Below, one piece after another: positions 34,500 through 43,224 of a stretch of 64,000 nt of DNA (position 1 is its first letter; every line of letters starts with the position of its first letter). The stretch is from Pseudomonas sp. Irchel 3H7 (lineage in GTDB: Bacteria; Pseudomonadota; Gammaproteobacteria; Pseudomonadales; Pseudomonadaceae), in the NCBI RefSeq assembly GCF_900187605.1, contig NZ_FYEA01000008.1:1-64000 (forward strand), in the 5' to 3' direction. The notes beneath the pieces are model-generated. The model made no database searches. It saw nothing but the letters and a program-made list of their open reading frames with translations, and was not told the origin of the DNA. The translations under genes and the position numbers were made by a program.

Positions 34500-34800
34500 T
34501 CCCCCAAAGAGCGATGCGCGCTGGCATGCCCCGATAGTATTTTTTTACGTTCACTGCGATCAGCGTAGCTGGTTGTGGCTGTACCGATTCCGCGCGCACA
34601 GGATCCACACGAAACGGTCAAAATTCCGTGAAATATCAATTTGGATTCAGGTTTTCACGCGCGGGGCCGAAATCCTAACAGACAAGCCTTAATAGCGCTG
34701 CCGCGTTATACGACTTGGGTCGCGTATGCCCGCTCACAAAATCGTGGTTGGATGCTGGCGGTCGTTTATTACAAGAAAAAGAATCCGGAGTGACAGCGTT
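34500..34800. other. Divergent uppP-chemoreceptor gap
   Basis: About 300 bases without a supported gene. It must hold both promoters. A GCCGAAAT at 34666-34673 partly resembles a FliA -10, but the -35 is poor. AATCCGGAGTGA just before the chemoreceptor ATG is its ribosome-binding site. Confidence 0.4.
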
Positions 34801-36435
34801 ATGAACAGCTTGCGCAGTGTGTCGATCAGCCGACGCTTGTGGCTCATCTTGATTGTGGCGGTGGTCATGTTGCTGACCTTGGGCATGTTGATGCTCAAGC
34901 AGATCCACGACGATCTCTATCACGCCAAGGCCCAGAAAACCCAGCACGTGGTGCAGACGGCCAGCGGCCTGCTGACCTATTACCACGACCTCGAAACCGC
35001 CGGCACCCTGAGCAAGGACGCCGCGCAGAAACAGGCGCTGACGGCAATTCGCGGCTTGCGCTATGACCAGAGCGATTACTTCTGGATCAACGACCTCACC
35101 CCCGTGATGGTCATGCACCCGACCAACCCGAAACTCGAAGGCCAGAACCTTTCGGCGATCCGCGATCCGGACGGCTTCGCGGTGTTCAACGAAATGGTCG
35201 CCATCGCCCGATCCAAAGGCGCCGGCATGGTCGACTACCGTTGGCCAAAACCGGGCGCCAGTGAGCCGGTGGCCAAAACTTCCTACGTCAAACTGTTCGA
35301 ACCGTGGGGCTGGGTGCTTGGCTCCGGGGTTTACGTCGATGACGTACAGGCGGAGTTCCAGGGTCAGGTGATCAAAGCCACGGTTATCGGCCTGGCGATT
35401 GCGCTGATCATGGCGTTGCTGGTGATCCTGATCGCGCGCAGCATCGTCCGTCCACTACAGGAAACCGTGAACGCCATGGCCAACATTGCCAGCGGTGAAA
35501 GCGACCTGACCCGCAGTCTCGATACCCATGGCAAGGATGAAGTCACCGAGCTTGCGCATCACTTCAATGCCTTTACCGCCAAACTGCGGCGGGTGATCGG
35601 TGATTTGCAGGTGTCGGCCAGCGCCTTGGGCCAGTCGTCCAGCGAACTGGGCAACGACGCTTCGCAGGCGCAACAGCGTAGCCAGCAGCAGTCGCAGCAG
35701 ATGGAACTGGTGGCGACGGCGATCAACGAAGTGACCTACGGTGTGCAGGATGTGGCGAAGAACGCCGAGCACGCCGCCGCCGAAATGCGCGATGCCGAAG
35801 CACAGGCGCAACAGGGCCAGATCAACATCGATGGCAGCTTGCAGCAGATCGACAAGCTGTCCGGCACCATCGATCAAGCGGTTGAAGTAATTCGCACCCT
35901 CGCCGCCGAAAGCACACAGATCGGCAGTGTACTGGAGGTGATTCGCTCAATTGCCGAGCAAACCAACCTGCTCGCGCTCAACGCTGCAATCGAAGCGGCC
36001 CGGGCCGGTGAGCAGGGTCGCGGGTTTGCCGTGGTCGCCGATGAAGTGCGCTTGTTGGCACAGCGCACGCAGAAGTCGACAGCGGAAATCCAGTCGATGA
36101 TCGAACGCTTGCAGAACCATTCCGAGGCGGCCGTGAAGGTGATCGGTGACAGCAGCAAGGCATCGCAACTGACCATCGAGCAAGCCGGGCTGGCGGGGGC
36201 GAGTCTGAATGCCATTGGCCAGGCGTTGCGCAATCTCAATGGTCTGAATGCGTCGATTGCCAGCGCCACGCTGCAACAGGCGCATGTGGTCGAGGACATC
36301 AATCAGAACGTCACGCAAGCGGCCGGCCTCTCGCACAGCACAGCGATCGCGGCCGAGCAATCGAGTGCGGCCAGCCTGCGCCTCGGCCAATTGAGCGAAC
36401 AACTCAACGCCCTGCTGCGCCAGTTCCGCGTCTGA
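34801..36435 (+). CDS. Methyl-accepting chemotaxis protein with sCache_2-type sensor
   Basis: A 544-residue chemoreceptor. A transmembrane helix at 13-33 is followed by a single-Cache periplasmic domain (residues 35-190, with YDQSDYFWINDLTPVMVMHPTNP and the GWVLGSGVYVDD end). Helix 2 is near 195-215, HAMP near 216-270, and the cytoplasmic signalling helices run 275-544. The hairpin tip EQTNLLALNAAIEAARAGEQ is near residue 385. No CheR-tethering pentapeptide is seen at the C-terminus (ends LLRQFRV). The ligand is unknown; sCache_2 domains often bind short carboxylates. The ATG was chosen for the CGGAGTGA site. Confidence 0.92.
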   Translation: MNSLRSVSISRRLWLILIVAVVMLLTLGMLMLKQIHDDLYHAKAQKTQHVVQTASGLLTYYHDLETAGTLSKDAAQKQALTAIRGLRYDQSDYFWINDLTPVMVMHPTNPKLEGQNLSAIRDPDGFAVFNEMVAIARSKGAGMVDYRWPKPGASEPVAKTSYVKLFEPWGWVLGSGVYVDDVQAEFQGQVIKATVIGLAIALIMALLVILIARSIVRPLQETVNAMANIASGESDLTRSLDTHGKDEVTELAHHFNAFTAKLRRVIGDLQVSASALGQSSSELGNDASQAQQRSQQQSQQMELVATAINEVTYGVQDVAKNAEHAAAEMRDAEAQAQQGQINIDGSLQQIDKLSGTIDQAVEVIRTLAAESTQIGSVLEVIRSIAEQTNLLALNAAIEAARAGEQGRGFAVVADEVRLLAQRTQKSTAEIQSMIERLQNHSEAAVKVIGDSSKASQLTIEQAGLAGASLNAIGQALRNLNGLNASIASATLQQAHVVEDINQNVTQAAGLSHSTAIAAEQSSAASLRLGQLSEQLNALLRQFRV

Positions 36436-36464
36436 CCCGTGTAACTCTGGTGAGCCCACCCCTC

Positions 36465-36640
36465 ACCCCGGCCCTCTCCCCGAGGAGAGGGGGCCGACCG
36501 AGGTGTCTCAATCTATACGTCGACCTGAAAAATCGAGTCGATTATGGATTCAACGCAGAAAGATCAGGTCGGCGTATCTCGAACATCCAACTCGGTCAGT
36601 CCCCTCTCCTCTGGGAGAGGGTTAGGGTGAGGGGTTTGGC
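36465..36640. repeat. Third copy of the composite palindromic repeat
   Basis: ACCGAGGTGTCT..ATACGTCGACCTGAAA...GAGTCGATTATGGATTC...AGATCAGGTCGGCGTA at 36497-36576 matches the units at 126-231 and 282-361. It is flanked by the same CCCTCTCCCCGAGGAGAGGG and GGGAGAGGGTTAGGGTGAGGGG hairpins. It lies between the chemoreceptor and pnuC. Confidence 0.75.
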
Positions 36641-36689
36641 CCAATGCAGTACAATCCGCCCCCTCCTCAATTTCCCCCAAGGAACCGCC

Positions 36690-37253
36690 ATGTCCGGGCT
36701 TGAACTGTTTGCCGCCGCCCTTGGCGTGATCGCCGTGTGGCTGACGGTCAAACAGAATCCGTGGTGCTGGCCGATCGGGCTGGTCATGGTCTTGCTCTAC
36801 AGCTGGATCTTCTTTGAAGTGAAGCTGTACTCGGACATGTTGCTGCAAGTGATCTACGCCGCGCTGCAAGTCTATGGCTGGTGGCAATGGACCCGCGCCG
36901 GGACGATGCATGACGGTCGTGAGGTCACGCGCCTTGATCAACGTTCGATCCTGGTCGGCTTAGGCGTTGGCGCGATCGGCAGCCTGTTGCTCGGCGCGGC
37001 CATGGCCCATTGGACCGACGCCGCGCAACCGTGGCTCGATGCCGCGCTGACCGGTTTCAGCCTGGTGGCACAACTGTGGATGGCGCAGAAACGCCTGCAA
37101 TGCTGGGCGCTGTGGTTTGTGCTCGATGTGATCTTTGTCGGCTTGTTCATCTATAAGGGGCTGTACCTGACCGCTGCGCTGTACGGGCTGTTCACCTTGC
37201 TGGCGATTCAAGGCTTTCGCGAATGGCGCGCCGACCCGGCGTTGCGCACATGA
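36690..37253 (+). CDS. Nicotinamide riboside transporter PnuC
   Basis: A 187-residue membrane protein with seven to eight predicted helices. The family blocks are VWLTVKQNPWCWPIGLVMVLLYSWIFFEVKLYSDMLLQVIYAALQVYGWWQW and KRLQCWALWFVLDVIFVGLFIYKGLYLTAALYGLFTLLAIQG. It facilitates diffusion of nicotinamide riboside, with phosphorylation by the next gene trapping it. AAGGAA lies 6 bases before the ATG. Its stop overlaps the start of the NadR-type kinase (ATGA). Confidence 0.93.
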   Translation: MSGLELFAAALGVIAVWLTVKQNPWCWPIGLVMVLLYSWIFFEVKLYSDMLLQVIYAALQVYGWWQWTRAGTMHDGREVTRLDQRSILVGLGVGAIGSLLLGAAMAHWTDAAQPWLDAALTGFSLVAQLWMAQKRLQCWALWFVLDVIFVGLFIYKGLYLTAALYGLFTLLAIQGFREWRADPALRT

Positions 37254-37774
37254 AGGTCGTGGTCCTGACCGGGCCCGAATCCACCGGCAAGAGCTGGCTG
37301 GCGGCGGGCCTGCAACAACGCTTTGGCGGCGTGCGGGTGGATGAGTACGTGCGCCGCTTTATCGAGCTCAATCCCCGCGATACCTGTCTGGCTGACATCC
37401 CGGAAATCGCTCAGGGCCAAATGCAATGGGAGGACCAGGCGCGAGCGCAGCAGCCTTCGTTGCTGATTCTCGACACTCACTTGTTGAGCAATATGCTATG
37501 GAGCCAGACGCTGTTCGGTGACTGCCCGGCCTGGCTGGAATCCGAGCTGTTGGCACGGCATTACGATCTGCACCTTCTTTTGTCCCCGGAACAGGTCGAC
37601 TGGACTGATGACGGTCAGCGCTGCCAACCGGATCTGCACGAGCGAATGGCGTTTTACCAGTCCACGCGAAACTGGCTGGAAAACCATCACCAGCGTTTTC
37701 AGATCATTCAGGGCAATTGGGCCGAACGCCAGACTCAGGCATTTGCCGCCGTCGAGCAATTGCTGAGGCAGTGA
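37250..37774 (+). CDS. NadR-type nicotinamide riboside kinase (P-loop ATPase)
   Basis: A 174-residue P-loop protein resembling the C-terminal kinase domain of NadR. Walker A is VLTGPESTGKSWLA near residues 5-18, followed by VRVDEYVRRFIE and QGQMQWEDQA and a C-terminal helical part. The DNA-binding and NMN adenylyltransferase domains of full NadR are absent. Translation-coupled to pnuC, it should make NMN from imported nicotinamide riboside. That role follows from context and family. Confidence 0.87.
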   Translation: MKVVVLTGPESTGKSWLAAGLQQRFGGVRVDEYVRRFIELNPRDTCLADIPEIAQGQMQWEDQARAQQPSLLILDTHLLSNMLWSQTLFGDCPAWLESELLARHYDLHLLLSPEQVDWTDDGQRCQPDLHERMAFYQSTRNWLENHHQRFQIIQGNWAERQTQAFAAVEQLLRQ

Positions 37775-38131
37775 CCCGGTCAAAGGGTCAACTGCCCCAC
37801 GACTCCCCCCTGTTTTGGGGGCAAAGTGTCCGTTCCTGAAACACTCCGTGAGTTGCAAAGTGCCCGTTTCAGCACTGTTCACTGCTTTGTCATCCGAGTT
37901 GTTACGCGGCTGATACACACCGCGGCAAACCCTTGTTCCAGAGCTTTGTTCAGCCGATGGACAGGTCGGCGCACCAGTGCGTGTATCAAGCCTGAAACAG
38001 CCTGTGTGTCAGACGTGCGCATTTATTTTCCAACCCTTTGAAATTACAACGCTTTTAAAAAGCGGCACAGCTTTCGCTCTCTCCTTCACAACGCTGACTA
38101 GGGCCAGCCCACTGAAGAAGGAATTGCAGCC
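37775..38131 (+). promoter_or_regulatory. fap upstream region: sigma-54-like promoter and three CTGAAAC boxes
   Basis: The 357-base gap carries AGCGGCACAGCTTTCGCTC, where GG at 38064-38065 and GC at 38076-38077 are spaced by ten bases as in sigma-54 promoters. CTGAAAC occurs at 37836-37842 and 37992-37998 and its inverse GTTTCAG at 37866-37872; these are candidate enhancer sites. A GCCCCCAAAACAGGGGGG inverted repeat at 37804-37822 could end the pnuC-kinase transcript. A sigma-54 activator gene (43225-44550) lies downstream of the operon. Confidence 0.55.
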
Positions 38132-38584
38132 GTGGGGAATATCCAAAAAGGTTTGACCTGCCTTCTGCTGATCGGATCAGCAGCCAGTACGTTGATCAGC
38201 TTCAACGTGCAGGCAGAAGGTAACGGCGTGATTGTTCTCGATCGCGATGTTCAGCCTATCCCGATCGGTCGCAACGGTGGCAAAGACCCCTACCCGACCA
38301 CCGTCAATGCCAACCCGTCCGCACGCATCAATTCCACTATGAACAGCACCGAATTGAGCGATGGCGACTTCGCCGGCGTCGCCAGCGGCAGCGCGTTCCG
38401 CACCACCAACAATGTCCAAGCCGGCGCCAACATGCCAGGCCTCAATACCCTCACCAATCCCAACGGCATGCCCGGCATGAGTGCTGGCCACGGTGGCGGT
38501 TCCGGTGGCGCGATTTCCGGCACGATCAACCGCGCCATGAGTTCCGGCCTCGCGCCATTGACCCGCATGGCCGGAGGCCAATGA
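38132..38584 (+). CDS. FapA, functional amyloid operon periplasmic factor
   Basis: A 150-residue secreted protein with a GTG start and a signal peptide (about 28 residues, ending NVQAEG). The mature part is Gly/Ser/Asn-rich (GMSAGHGGGSGGAISGTINRAMSSGL) and matches the FapA position and pattern of P. fluorescens and P. aeruginosa fap operons. FapA is thought to be a chaperone-like factor that keeps FapC from polymerising early. AAGGA lies 12 bases upstream of the GTG. A sigma-54-type promoter lies about 55 bases upstream. The fapB ATG follows one base after its stop. Confidence 0.85.
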   Translation: MGNIQKGLTCLLLIGSAASTLISFNVQAEGNGVIVLDRDVQPIPIGRNGGKDPYPTTVNANPSARINSTMNSTELSDGDFAGVASGSAFRTTNNVQAGANMPGLNTLTNPNGMPGMSAGHGGGSGGAISGTINRAMSSGLAPLTRMAGGQ

Positions 38585-38585
38585 A

Positions 38586-39161
38586 ATGAATCGTTCACTC
38601 CTTCTGCTCGCCTTGCTCGGTTGCACCACTGTCATGGCTGCCGATCCCGCTTCAGTGAACAACGCCAACATTCAGGATTCCGGGGTTCAGTACCGCGGCA
38701 ACTTCAACGTCAACCAGGCGGCTGGCGATCAAATGCAACAGGCCAACGTCAAGGCTGTGGCGATCGGCACCGGATCCCATGCCAGCACCAGCGTCATGCA
38801 GAAAATCGATACGCCTGCCTCTCGCTCGATGGACGCCAGCGCAACCATCGGCGGCACCTCTTTCAGCAATGGCAACGGCATCCTTGGTGTGAACCAGGGT
38901 GCCGGGGCCAACAACCAGATGGCCAACGTCACGCGCGTCAGCATCAGTGCTGCCCCGCAGAGCGTTGACGACAGTGCCCTTTCACAACAGAACGTGGCGC
39001 TTTTACCGAGCTCAGGAGCAACTGGTACCTCATCCGGCAGTCGCCAGGTCACGACAAGTGATCAGGCCTTCACCGGCAGCCGCGGGGTAATCCAGGTGAA
39101 CCAGAGTGCCGGGGTGGGGAACCGAATGGCTAACACCCTGAGCATCCGGGTCGCTGACTGA
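38586..39161 (+). CDS. FapB, minor amyloid subunit (nucleator)
   Basis: A 191-residue secreted protein (signal peptide to VMAA, residues 1-19) with three imperfect repeats of about 25 residues. These are near 38-60 (GNFNVNQAAGDQMQQANV), 96-120 (GNGILGVNQGAGANNQMANV) and 165-189 (SRGVIQVNQSAGVGNRMANT). They share the pattern VNQxAGxxNxMAN with the FapC repeats. FapB is a minor fibre component proposed to nucleate FapC. It has one cysteine, at the signal peptide (LLGCTTV), and no CxxC pair. Confidence 0.9.
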   Translation: MNRSLLLLALLGCTTVMAADPASVNNANIQDSGVQYRGNFNVNQAAGDQMQQANVKAVAIGTGSHASTSVMQKIDTPASRSMDASATIGGTSFSNGNGILGVNQGAGANNQMANVTRVSISAAPQSVDDSALSQQNVALLPSSGATGTSSGSRQVTTSDQAFTGSRGVIQVNQSAGVGNRMANTLSIRVAD

Positions 39162-39235
39162 CCCAAACAACAAAAAGCAGTGCAATTAGAAAGTACCAAC
39201 ACTTAACCAACTAATAAGCACGATGGAGAAACACC

Positions 39236-40237
39236 ATGAAACCTACAATGGCTCTCAAACCACTGGTTTTCGCACTTGCAGCAGTGATGGCAATCGCAGC
39301 ACAGGCAGGCGGTCGTGATGACAACAACGGTCATGGTAACGGGCATGGCAATGGACACGGCAACGGTCACGGCCAGCCACAAGGTCCAAATCTTGAACAA
39401 CTGCTGCAGATCACCGCAGGCGCCGGCGCCGCTGTACTCGACGCGCAAAACAGCGACGGCAACGTGGTGAAAAACCAGGGCACTCTGAACAACGCCAATG
39501 CCAGCGACTCGCTCAATGGCTCTAACGGCAACATGGGCGCCAACGTTGCAGCCGGCGACGGCAACCAGCAGGACAACGCCGCCGCGCTGGCTACTGCCGA
39601 TGAAAGCTTCATCTTCGGCAACGCTGTTGCTGCCTCGAGTGCAACTCAAGTCAACAACAACAACTATGTGAAAAACTCGTCCACCTTCAATAACGCTACG
39701 CTCAACAATGCAGGCAACAATGGTTCCGGCAACATCGGCATCAACGTGTCTGCAGGCAACTTCAACCAACAGAAAAACAACCTCGCAATCGCCGTATCCG
39801 GTGGCCGTGTAGCCACTGCCGCTGCTGCCGCCAACCAGTCTTCCACTGGCCTGGTTGTCGACAACAAAGGCGTGCAGACCTACAAAACCGATACCCTCAC
39901 TGGCACCTACGCGGCCGCTGGCGTGTTTAAAGCCAAAGGCACTGCAACCATCGAAGATGATGACCACGGCGGTTATGGCAATCGTGGCGGCGGCCACGGT
40001 GGCAACGATGACCAGAAAGCCAAGTTCGAAGCCGTCGGTACTTTTGGCCTGGCTGGCGTAACCACCCAACAGGTGATGACCAAAGATGGCTGGAAAGCCC
40101 CTGTGGTCAACAATGCCAACATGACCAACTCGATGAACAACTTCTCCGGCAACGGCGGAGCCAACGTCTCGGCGGGTGTGGGCAACCAACAAAGCAACTC
40201 GCTGTCCATCGCTGCTGGCTGCAGAGCCTGCCTGTAA
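39236..40237 (+). CDS. FapC, major functional amyloid subunit
   Basis: A 333-residue secreted amyloid protein with three repeats (R1 84-120, R2 150-187, R3 292-327). They are rich in Asn, Gln and Gly, with NMGANVAAGDGNQQDN-type cores. Linker L1 (121-149) is short and L2 (188-291) long. A signal peptide (MKPTMALKPLVFALAAVMAIAAQA) is followed by an unusual HGNG tract (residues 32-46, GHGNGHGNGHGNGHG). A C-terminal CxxC (CRAC, 329-332) is typical of FapC. GGAGA lies 8 bases before the ATG. It is followed by a strong hairpin. Confidence 0.93.
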   Translation: MKPTMALKPLVFALAAVMAIAAQAGGRDDNNGHGNGHGNGHGNGHGQPQGPNLEQLLQITAGAGAAVLDAQNSDGNVVKNQGTLNNANASDSLNGSNGNMGANVAAGDGNQQDNAAALATADESFIFGNAVAASSATQVNNNNYVKNSSTFNNATLNNAGNNGSGNIGINVSAGNFNQQKNNLAIAVSGGRVATAAAAANQSSTGLVVDNKGVQTYKTDTLTGTYAAAGVFKAKGTATIEDDDHGGYGNRGGGHGGNDDQKAKFEAVGTFGLAGVTTQQVMTKDGWKAPVVNNANMTNSMNNFSGNGGANVSAGVGNQQSNSLSIAAGCRACL

Positions 40238-40250
40238 TCGCGATCGAAAC

Positions 40251-40275
40251 GAAAGCCCCGGCAACGGGGCTTTTC
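40251..40275 (+). terminator. Intra-operon hairpin between fapC and fapD (attenuator candidate)
   Basis: AAAGCCCCG-GCAA-CGGGGCTTT forms a nine-base-pair stem with a GCAA loop and a following TTTCC tract, 14 bases after the fapC stop. Partial termination here would keep the amyloid subunit mRNA in excess over the assembly genes fapDEF. Confidence 0.75.
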
Positions 40276-40300
40276 CTCAGTCCGCAAAGGCGTATCGATC

Positions 40301-40981
40301 ATGCGTAAGACTGCCCTCCTCACTCTGCTTTTCGTCTGTGGCCTGACTCAGGCCGGTCAGATGCCCGTGGCTGCCCTGCCGGGTGGCACGCTCGTCTACA
40401 AAAACGTGCAGAGCATCCGCGAGCGCAAGTTTGCCGACATCGTCGAACAAAAAACCGATTTCAGCTGCGGCGCTGCTGCACTGGCCACGGTATTACGCCA
40501 GGCCTATTGGCTCGACGTCGATGAGGAGCACATCATCAAAGGCATGCTGGTCAACGCTGACCAGGACCTTGTTCGTACGCAAGGGTTCTCCATGCTGGAC
40601 ATGAAGCGCTACATAGAAAGCATCGGCATGCGCGCCAGGGGTTACAAGATTCCACCGGAAAAGCTCGAAGCGGTAACGATCCCGGTGGTGGTACTGATGG
40701 AAATTCGCGGCTACAAGCATTTCGTCGTGTTGCAGCGTTCGGACAAGGATTGGGTTTACATCGGAGACCCGGTTCTCGGCCATAAGCGTTACAAACATGA
40801 CGACTTTGTCAAAGGTTGGAACGGCATTGTCTTTGCCATCGTCGGTCCCGGATATGACAAGGTCAACGCCTTGCGCAGCCCTCCGGTGCCCTTGACAGCC
40901 AAGAACAAGCTCGACGGTTTCAACCCTGTCAAAGATGCTGAATTGATGGATTTCGGGTTCATTCAGAGCGACTTCTTTTAA
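40301..40981 (+). CDS. FapD, C39-like cysteine peptidase of the fap system
   Basis: A 226-residue secreted protein (signal peptide about 18 residues). The C39-peptidase fold has a plausible triad: Cys56 in KTDFSCGAAALATVLRQAYW, His140 in YKHFVVL and Asp156 in YIGDPVLG. FapD is thought to process or police Fap export. No ABC exporter is fused to it. It shares the C39 fold with the C-terminal domain of the gene at 21493. Confidence 0.92.
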   Translation: MRKTALLTLLFVCGLTQAGQMPVAALPGGTLVYKNVQSIRERKFADIVEQKTDFSCGAAALATVLRQAYWLDVDEEHIIKGMLVNADQDLVRTQGFSMLDMKRYIESIGMRARGYKIPPEKLEAVTIPVVVLMEIRGYKHFVVLQRSDKDWVYIGDPVLGHKRYKHDDFVKGWNGIVFAIVGPGYDKVNALRSPPVPLTAKNKLDGFNPVKDAELMDFGFIQSDFF

Positions 40982-41025
40982 TCGCCGATTATAGAAAATG
41001 GGACTGGATGTCCCGGGAGCAGCAG

Positions 41026-41775
41026 ATGAAAACCTCATACTGGCTGGCCGCCGCCTGCCTGGCAGCGAGCGCATCGGGCTACGCCAATGCAGGATTCAAA
41101 CCCATAGAAATCAAGGACCAGGAGCTCGCCGAGCTGCGTGGTCGGTATGTGATGCCGGGGCGGATTATCAGCTTCGGCATTGTCATGAGCAGTACCTGGC
41201 GCAACGCCAGTGGCGATCTGATCGGGGCGTCTGCATCCATGCAGGTGCAACAAACCACCATCAAACCGGAATTTTACGTGTCGACCATCAAGGAGATGGG
41301 CAACGGCAATACGCCGGAACTGGGCACGGGATCGATTATCGGTGGTGCCGGCCTTAACTCATCGTCGGGCGTGACGCAGAGCGTACGCGCGGCGGGTGAC
41401 GGCAACACGGCGAACAACAACGTCGCCATTAACGTCAAGGAAGCCAATCAGGCGCCAGCACTCGCCCCCGTACAGGGCCAGGCTCTGATGGCCGGCCAGA
41501 CTATTTCCGGCAGTAATGCCGCCGGCAATGTCGCAGTGTCGGCAACCGGTACGGGTGGCGTGCAAATGGCGATACAAGCCAGCGGCAATCAAGGCACGGC
41601 GCTGCAACAGGTCGCTTCGAGCGGTCTCTTGCAAAACACCCGTCTGCTCGGGAGTGCCAATGTGGTCAACAACCTGACTCAACTTAACGTCGTACTCAAT
41701 AATAACGGCAGAAGTGCCGGCGCACTGGATTGCAACCTGACTCAACTCGGGGCCCTACGCAGTATTGGATATTGA
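41026..41775 (+). CDS. FapE, fap system extracellular/minor component
   Basis: A 249-residue secreted protein (signal peptide MKTSYWLAAACLAASASGYANA). The mature part is Asn/Gly/Ser-rich, with GDGNTANNNVAINVKEAN and ASGNQGTALQQVASSGLLQNTRLLGSANVVNNLTQLNV resembling FapB/FapC repeats. One cysteine lies near the C-terminus (LDCNLTQLG). The ATG at MKTSY was preferred over one six codons upstream because GGGAG lies just before it. FapE is found outside the cell and in fibres in studied species. Confidence 0.9.
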   Translation: MKTSYWLAAACLAASASGYANAGFKPIEIKDQELAELRGRYVMPGRIISFGIVMSSTWRNASGDLIGASASMQVQQTTIKPEFYVSTIKEMGNGNTPELGTGSIIGGAGLNSSSGVTQSVRAAGDGNTANNNVAINVKEANQAPALAPVQGQALMAGQTISGSNAAGNVAVSATGTGGVQMAIQASGNQGTALQQVASSGLLQNTRLLGSANVVNNLTQLNVVLNNNGRSAGALDCNLTQLGALRSIGY

Positions 41776-41820
41776 ACTACGCTGAGTCTCGATCATTGGG
41801 CTTAAAGGGACGGCTTATTC

Positions 41821-43125
41821 ATGTATCGATCAGTATCACTGCGTGCCGCAGTGTGTTTGAGCACTCTTCTCCCTGCGGCGATGCTTCAAGCAGCACCGGA
41901 CGCAGATGTAGAGGCCCTGAAACAGGAACTTCTGGAGCTGAAACAACGATACGAAGTACAACAAAAAGCCCTTGCGGTACTTGAACAACGAGTCCGCCAG
42001 GTTGAAGAGCAACCCGCCGCCCCACCGCCAAAACGGCTGGCCAAATCGCCATCGGACATGAAAGGCAATCGCGTCGCCACCGGCACCGGTGCGGCAGCAG
42101 CATCAGGAGGCGCCGCCGGGGGCAGTGGCGCTTCTTACGGGCAGTCGCTGGCGGACGATTCGCAACCGGCGCAGAGCGTTTCCAACCTGTACGACGAGGC
42201 CAGCGGCTTCTTCGGCGGCGGCAAGTTCAGCGTCGAAACCGGCATCACCTACTCGCGCTATGACACCCGTCAGCTGATTCTCAATGGCTTCCTCGCACTC
42301 GATTCGATCTTTCTCGGCAACATCAACCTCGACCGGATCAAGGCTGACACATGGACCCTCGACCTGACGGGCCGCTACAACTTCGATAACCGCTGGCAGT
42401 TCGACTTGAACGTGCCCGTGGTGTATCGCGAATCGACTTATCAGTCGGGCGGCGGCAATGAGGGCGCGGCGGGTGTCACCACAGAAGAAACCGTCACCAA
42501 GGATCCAACCATTGGCGACGTCAACTTCGGCATCGCTTACAAATTCCTCGACGAGTCGGTCAATACACCGGACGCGGTCGTCACCTTGCGGGTCAAGGCG
42601 CCAACCGGCAAGGATCCGTTCGGGATCAAACTGCGCCAGACCAATGCCAACTCCAATCTGTTTGTACCTGACACCCTGCCCACCGGCAACGGCGTCTGGT
42701 CGATCACGCCGGGCATCTCGCTGGTCAAGACGTTCGACCCGGCGGTGCTGTTCGGCAGCTTGTCCTACACCCACAACCTGGAGGAGTCGTTTGACGACAT
42801 CAGTTCGACGGTCAACCAGAAAAACCCGGGCAAGGTAAAGATCGGCGACAGCTTCCAGATCGGCGCCGGTATTGCGTTTGCGCTGAACGAGAAGATGAGT
42901 ATGTCGTTCTCGGTGTCTGATCTGGTGCAACGCAAGAGCAAGCTGAAACAGGATGGCGGGGATTGGGAATCGGTGGTGTCCAGCGACGCCAACGCCGGCT
43001 ACTTCAACGTCGGCATGACCATTGCGGCCACCGACAACCTGACCATTGTTCCGAACTTGTCGATCGGTTTGACCGACGACGCTCCGGACTTTTCCTTCAG
43101 CCTGAAATTCCCGTACTACTTCTAA
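41821..43125 (+). CDS. FapF, outer-membrane amyloid secretion pore
   Basis: A 434-residue outer-membrane protein. It has a signal peptide (residues 1-25), then a heptad-rich coiled coil (about 27-62, DVEALKQELLELKQRYEVQQKALAVLEQRVRQVEEQ) and a Gly/Ser-rich linker. From about residue 115 onward it is a beta-barrel, ending FSLKFPYYF with the terminal Phe used for barrel assembly. In solved homologues the barrel is a 12-stranded trimer whose coiled coil gates the pore. The length is close to the known FapF. It is the last gene of the fap operon; a REP pair follows. Confidence 0.93.
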   Translation: MYRSVSLRAAVCLSTLLPAAMLQAAPDADVEALKQELLELKQRYEVQQKALAVLEQRVRQVEEQPAAPPPKRLAKSPSDMKGNRVATGTGAAAASGGAAGGSGASYGQSLADDSQPAQSVSNLYDEASGFFGGGKFSVETGITYSRYDTRQLILNGFLALDSIFLGNINLDRIKADTWTLDLTGRYNFDNRWQFDLNVPVVYRESTYQSGGGNEGAAGVTTEETVTKDPTIGDVNFGIAYKFLDESVNTPDAVVTLRVKAPTGKDPFGIKLRQTNANSNLFVPDTLPTGNGVWSITPGISLVKTFDPAVLFGSLSYTHNLEESFDDISSTVNQKNPGKVKIGDSFQIGAGIAFALNEKMSMSFSVSDLVQRKSKLKQDGGDWESVVSSDANAGYFNVGMTIAATDNLTIVPNLSIGLTDDAPDFSFSLKFPYYF

Positions 43126-43133
43126 GCAAAAGC

Positions 43134-43216
43134 AAAAGATCGCAGCCTGCGGCAGCTCCTACAGGGAATACACAAATCCAATGTAGGAGCTGCCGCAGGC
43201 TGCGATCTTTTGATCT
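43134..43216. repeat. REP pair (GTAGGAGCTGCCGCAGGCTGCGATC type)
   Basis: AAAAGATCGCAGCCTGCGGCAGCTCCTACA and TGTAGGAGCTGCCGCAGGCTGCGATCTTTT are separated by about 20 bases. It lies in the convergent gap between fapF and the sigma-54 activator and may be the shared stop. Confidence 0.88.
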
Positions 43217-43224
43217 TCAGGTAT

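Noticed and set aside
34666..34673. FliA-like -10 (GCCGAAAT) upstream of the chemoreceptor
   Set aside because: The -35 element is poor at the needed 11-base spacing. Chemoreceptors in Pseudomonas are often not FliA-dependent.
39329..39373. HGNG DNA tract considered as CRISPR-like or microsatellite
   Set aside because: It is in frame inside fapC, repeats are 12 bases or less with no spacers, and it encodes a His/Gly tract.
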